From NCBI GenBank assembly GCA_945872245.1, contig CAMBZB010000002.1, forward strand, positions 1 to 64,000: a stretch of DNA of 64,000 bases. The letters run 5' to 3'. Positions within the stretch are counted from its first letter, which is position 1. Each line of letters starts with the position of its first letter. Positions 61,093 to 64,000 of this stretch are shown one piece after another. A model generated the notes under the pieces. The model searched no databases. It was not told the origin of the DNA and saw only the letters and a list, made by a program, of their open reading frames with translations. The position numbers were made by a program, and so were the translations under genes. Source of the DNA: Flavobacterium psychrophilum (GTDB taxonomy: Bacteria; Bacteroidota; Bacteroidia; Flavobacteriales; Flavobacteriaceae).

Positions 61093-62633
61093 ATATCTGA
61101 TTCGATTTTATTGATGTACTGTAACTGTATTTTTTTCAATTGCTCCAGATACTCTCTTTCGTTCGACAATCTCGGGATTTTATGTTGCCCACCCAATTTG
61201 TTTTTTTCTCTCAGCCAATCGTAAAACAACTTGGGTCTAGCAATATTTATGATTAATGGATTCAAGGTCATGTTGTTATGGCGTTTTGCTTCGTAATCGG
61301 AATTTAAGCATTGCAACGTTTCGTCCAATACTTTTTTGAAAAAAGCCATGTCAGCGGGGTTTTTCCTAAACTCTATCATCCATTCGTGGGCTCCTTTTTC
61401 TTTGTCTTTCATAAAAACGGGAGCCACAGTGTAATCTACTATTTCGGTTCCGGTAATTTGACAGGCTTTGGCAATGGCTTGATCAGTATTTTCGACCATT
61501 AGTTCTTCGCCAAAAACATTGATATGATGTTTCGTTCTTCCTGTCACCCGAATTCGGTAGGGGTTTAAGGAAGTAAAACGGACCGTGTCGCCTATCAAGT
61601 ACCGCCATAATCCGGAATTCGTGGTGATGACAATGGCGTAATTTTTGAAAAGTTCTACCTCTGCCAAACGGATGATTTTTTGGTTTGGAGTTCCAAAAGT
61701 ATCCATTGGAATGAACTCATAGAAAATCCCATAGTCGAGCATTAGCAATAAATCACTGGAATCATTCAAATCCTGAATGGCAAAAAAGCCTTCGGAAGCA
61801 TTATATATTTCGTAATATTTGAAATCTGTTTTCGGCAGCATTTTTTTGTATTGTTCGCGATAAGGTTCAAAACTCACTCCACCATGGAAATATACCTCCA
61901 GATTTGGCCATAGTTCCTGCAAATTTGCTTTGCCGGTTTCCGTAAGTAATTGGTTCATCAAAACCAGCATCCACGAAGGAACTCCGGCAAAACTAGTCAC
62001 ATTTTCGTTTTTGACCTCATTGATTATCGCAGGAATTTTCATTTCCCAATCACTCATCAACGAGATTTTGTGGTTGGGAGTGCTGCTGTATTCTGCCCAA
62101 ATGGGCATGTTTTCGATTAAAATAGCGGACAAATCTCCAAAAAAAGTATGGTTGTCTTCATATATTTGGGAACTACCGCCAAGGCGAAGACTTTTACCCA
62201 AAAACAGTTCGGAGTCTTCGTTGTTGTTCAAATACAAACATAACAAATCTTTACTCCCTTTGTAGTGACAATCTTCCAGAGCTTCATTGCTTACGGGGAT
62301 AAATTTACTTTTGGCATTGGTCGTTCCGCTTGATTTGGCAAACCATTTTATGGGAGTTTCCCAAAACACATTTTGTTCTCCTTGGCGAGTGCGTTCTATC
62401 AAAGGCTGTAATTCTTCATAAGTAGCAACAGGAACTCTTTCTGCAAAAGTGGTGTAGGAATGAATCGAAGCATAGTCATATTGGTGGCCTATAACCGTAT
62501 TTTCCGAAGCCCGAATCAAGTTCATCAGCAATTCTTCCTGAACTTCATTGGGATACTTTAGGAAAAGTTCCATCTGATGAATCCGTTGCTTTAATACCCA
62601 AGAGGCAAATGAATTGATTATAGGTAGCGGCAT
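61077..62633 (-). CDS. GH3 auxin-responsive promoter family protein (acyl-adenylating type)
   Basis: A 518-residue member of the GH3 family, which in plants adenylates hormone acids and joins them to amino acids. Recognisable stretches are WFAKSSGTTNAKSKFIPVS (the ATP-binding SSGTT motif), YNASEGFFAIQD and YAIVITTNSGLWRYLIGDTV. Bacterial members are common in Bacteroidota and have no established substrate; none of the window neighbours reveals one. The stop lies inside the hairpin after serB, and a heptad array lies directly before its ATG. Confidence 0.92.
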   Translation of the reverse strand: MPLPIINSFASWVLKQRIHQMELFLKYPNEVQEELLMNLIRASENTVIGHQYDYASIHSYTTFAERVPVATYEELQPLIERTRQGEQNVFWETPIKWFAKSSGTTNAKSKFIPVSNEALEDCHYKGSKDLLCLYLNNNEDSELFLGKSLRLGGSSQIYEDNHTFFGDLSAILIENMPIWAEYSSTPNHKISLMSDWEMKIPAIINEVKNENVTSFAGVPSWMLVLMNQLLTETGKANLQELWPNLEVYFHGGVSFEPYREQYKKMLPKTDFKYYEIYNASEGFFAIQDLNDSSDLLLMLDYGIFYEFIPMDTFGTPNQKIIRLAEVELFKNYAIVITTNSGLWRYLIGDTVRFTSLNPYRIRVTGRTKHHINVFGEELMVENTDQAIAKACQITGTEIVDYTVAPVFMKDKEKGAHEWMIEFRKNPADMAFFKKVLDETLQCLNSDYEAKRHNNMTLNPLIINIARPKLFYDWLREKNKLGGQHKIPRLSNEREYLEQLKKIQLQYINKIESDITKST

Positions 62634-62639
62634 AGATAT

Positions 62640-62667
62640 TTTGATTTTAGAGTGCTGATTTTAGATT
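62640..62667 (-). repeat. Heptad array of AATCnnn units before the GH3 start
   Basis: Read leftward, AATCTAA, AATCAGC, ACTCTAA and AATCAAA follow in strict register, and six bases later comes the GH3 ATG. It faces the array before the DUF2797 gene across a 134-bp gap. Confidence 0.78.
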
Positions 62668-62801
62668 TGAATATCGATTTACAAATACTAACTTTGCATT
62701 CGTATCAAAAATAGTGTTTTTTTATAAAAATAAATAAATTTATACAAAGATTCTGGCGTAGATGTGGTTGCTAATAAATAGAAATCTAAAATGGCACTTC
62801 A

Positions 62802-62843
62802 AATCTACAATCAGAAATCGTTAATCTACAATCAGAAATCAAA
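62802..62843 (+). repeat. Six-unit heptad array of AATCnnn ending on the DUF2797 start codon
   Basis: Six consecutive heptads: AATCTAC, AATCAGA, AATCGTT, AATCTAC, AATCAGA, AATCAAA. The last base of the last heptad is the A of the ATG at 62843. The array also contains an 18-bp direct repeat (62802-62819 and 62823-62840) with a 21-bp period. Two looser units precede it (62783-62796). Confidence 0.92.
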
Positions 62844-63637
62844 TGACTTACGAAGGCGTTCTTTCTAAAATGCAAACCGAATTCGGCCAACCCATTCAAT
62901 ATTATTTGGTTTTTGATAACAGTTTTTTGAATGTAAATCAATTGCTCAACAAAAATGTCGAAATTTCTTTTCAGGGATACCAATGTTTAAATTGTGGCAA
63001 AAAGAAAAAAATATTTCGACAAGGATTTTGTTATGACTGTTTTTATTCGAGTCCGGCGGTTGGGGATTGGATCATGAAACCCGAATTAAGCACAGCGCAT
63101 TTGGGTATTCAAGATCGGGATTTAGCGTATGAAGAAAAAGTGCAATTGCAACCGCACATAGTTTATTTGGCATTATCCAGTGAAGTGAAAGTAGGGGTAA
63201 CAAGAAAAACACAAGTACCAACACGATGGATCGACCAAGGTGCAACACAAGCGATTTCCATTGTCGAGGTACCCAATCGATATCTAGCAGGAATTACCGA
63301 AGTGGCATTGAAAAATCATTATGCCGATAAAACCAATTGGCGTAAAATGCTTCAAAATGATATAGAACAAGTAGATTTAGTTACCGAAAGATTGAAAGTC
63401 GAAAACCTAATTCCAGCCGAAGTGCAGGAATATTTTCATTCGCAACAAAATGATTTATACGAAATGAATTTCCCGGTATTAGACTATCCAAAAAAAACAA
63501 ACAGTTTGAGTTTAGAAAAAACACCCGTTTTTCAAGGGAAACTCATTGGAATAAAAGGGCAATATCTTATTTTTGAAGACGGCACCGTTTTTAATGTCCG
63601 AAGCTCCGAAGGCTATGTGGTAAGAATAAAGGTGTAA
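62843..63637 (+). CDS. DUF2797 family zinc-ribbon-like protein
   Basis: A 264-residue cytoplasmic protein of the DUF2797 family. A four-cysteine metal site is likely (C48, C51, C63, C66 in CLNCG and CYDC). A GIY-YIG-like stretch follows (HIVYLALSSEVKVGVTRKTQVPTRWIDQG), which suggests a nucleic-acid role, but the function is not known. No signal peptide is present. The whole leader is the heptad array. Confidence 0.85.
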   Translation: MTYEGVLSKMQTEFGQPIQYYLVFDNSFLNVNQLLNKNVEISFQGYQCLNCGKKKKIFRQGFCYDCFYSSPAVGDWIMKPELSTAHLGIQDRDLAYEEKVQLQPHIVYLALSSEVKVGVTRKTQVPTRWIDQGATQAISIVEVPNRYLAGITEVALKNHYADKTNWRKMLQNDIEQVDLVTERLKVENLIPAEVQEYFHSQQNDLYEMNFPVLDYPKKTNSLSLEKTPVFQGKLIGIKGQYLIFEDGTVFNVRSSEGYVVRIKV

Positions 63638-63683
63638 AAACGCCTAACTCATTTTTAAACAGTTTGATATTAAAAGATATATT

Positions 63684-64000
63684 TTATTGAATAGTAATTT
63701 CAAAAGGCAACATGGTTTGAACTCCTTTTTGAGATTGAATCGTTTTTATTTGATGCATTATTTTATACGTTTCCTCGCCTAGTTCTTCTTTAATAAAGGA
63801 TTCTTTAGATTTTGCAAATGGCAAATGTTCTAAAACATCATTAATGTTTTTCTCGAATTCTGGGAAGTTTTGTTTGTTGTACGTTTTTATTTTTGCCAAT
63901 GTTGCAGCCTCCCGAATGGCGTCATCTATTCCTCCAATTTTATCTACAAGCCCAATTTTTTTAGCTTCCGAACCAGACCAAACCCTTCCTTGCGCAATGG
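63684..64000 (-). CDS. sppA: Signal peptide peptidase SppA, 3' part only
   Basis: The frame is open to the right edge of the window, and the gene begins beyond it. The readable part begins QGRVWSGSEAKKIGLVDKIG, the conserved C-terminal repeat of SppA (long form), then IDDAIREAATLAKIK and a tail ending LPFEITIQ. SppA is a membrane-bound serine protease that clears cleaved signal peptides; the catalytic residues lie outside the window. An internal ATG at 63899 should not be taken as the start. Confidence 0.88.
   Translation of the reverse strand, partial: IAQGRVWSGSEAKKIGLVDKIGGIDDAIREAATLAKIKTYNKQNFPEFEKNINDVLEHLPFAKSKESFIKEELGEETYKIMHQIKTIQSQKGVQTMLPFEITIQ

Noticed and set aside
62783..62843. 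Heptad array as a small CRISPR array
   Set aside because: Units are only 7 bp with no spacers of constant size and no cas genes; it is a simple tandem repeat.

Overview
The window looks like chromosomal DNA of a low-GC Flavobacterium-like member of the Bacteroidota (family Flavobacteriaceae). Four things point there: an alternative complex III gene set joined to an aa3 oxidase, gliding and type IX secretion genes (sprA, remB, a PorP/SprF protein, a cargo with a type IX sorting domain), promoter elements of the TTTG / TAnnTTTG type, and many families typical of the group (DUF4403, DUF6089, DUF4249, a paired CoxIII set). I see no phage, insertion sequence, CRISPR array, rRNA or tRNA. Nearly all of it reads as ordinary core genome.

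Layout. Positions 30-9947 hold one respiratory operon: actB-actC-actD-actE-actF, then CoxII and CoxI. It encodes a quinol:cytochrome c reductase and the core of its partner oxidase, and ends at a strong hairpin. Positions 10027-13672 carry ruvB, queG, a CBS protein, a decayed piece of a malic enzyme gene, and ruvA. Positions 13676-24064 carry the gliding/secretion block: sprA, gcvH, a VanZ-like gene and remB. Positions 24165-29287 return to respiration: heme O synthase, two CoxIII-like proteins, a CoxIV-like protein, a cysteine-free thioredoxin-like protein, an SCO1 copper chaperone, DUF420 and a small CxxC membrane protein. After a DUF4403 lipoprotein come a TolC/HlyD efflux pair, tsaB, a YyaL-type protein, an Nfu scaffold, a PorP/SprF protein, a gamma carbonic anhydrase and murI. 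Positions 39898-47772 form the leftward envelope block CBS-nadK-DUF6089-uppS-bamA-ompH-ompH. The right end carries pdxJ, a TonB-dependent receptor with a DUF4249 lipoprotein, an orphan lipoprotein, a hydrolase, a type IX cargo, a small membrane protein, tig, clpP, clpX, serB, a GH3 protein, DUF2797 and the 3' end of sppA.

How it works together. The two respiratory blocks together supply most of an alternative complex III-aa3 supercomplex and its heme and copper assembly factors. SprA, RemB, PorP/SprF, BamA and the Skp-like OmpH proteins build or use the outer membrane. Tig-ClpP-ClpX is a folding and proteolysis block. The most unexpected structure is not a gene. Six short tandem arrays, each with a strict 7-bp period but with differing unit sequences, sit in or next to intergenic gaps. 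Three end exactly at or within a few bases of a start codon, two lie inside a small reading frame whose signal peptide one of them encodes, and one forms a large hairpin between clpP and clpX. I regard these heptad arrays as the best candidate here for something undescribed. All family assignments come from reading the sequence; no database search was run.
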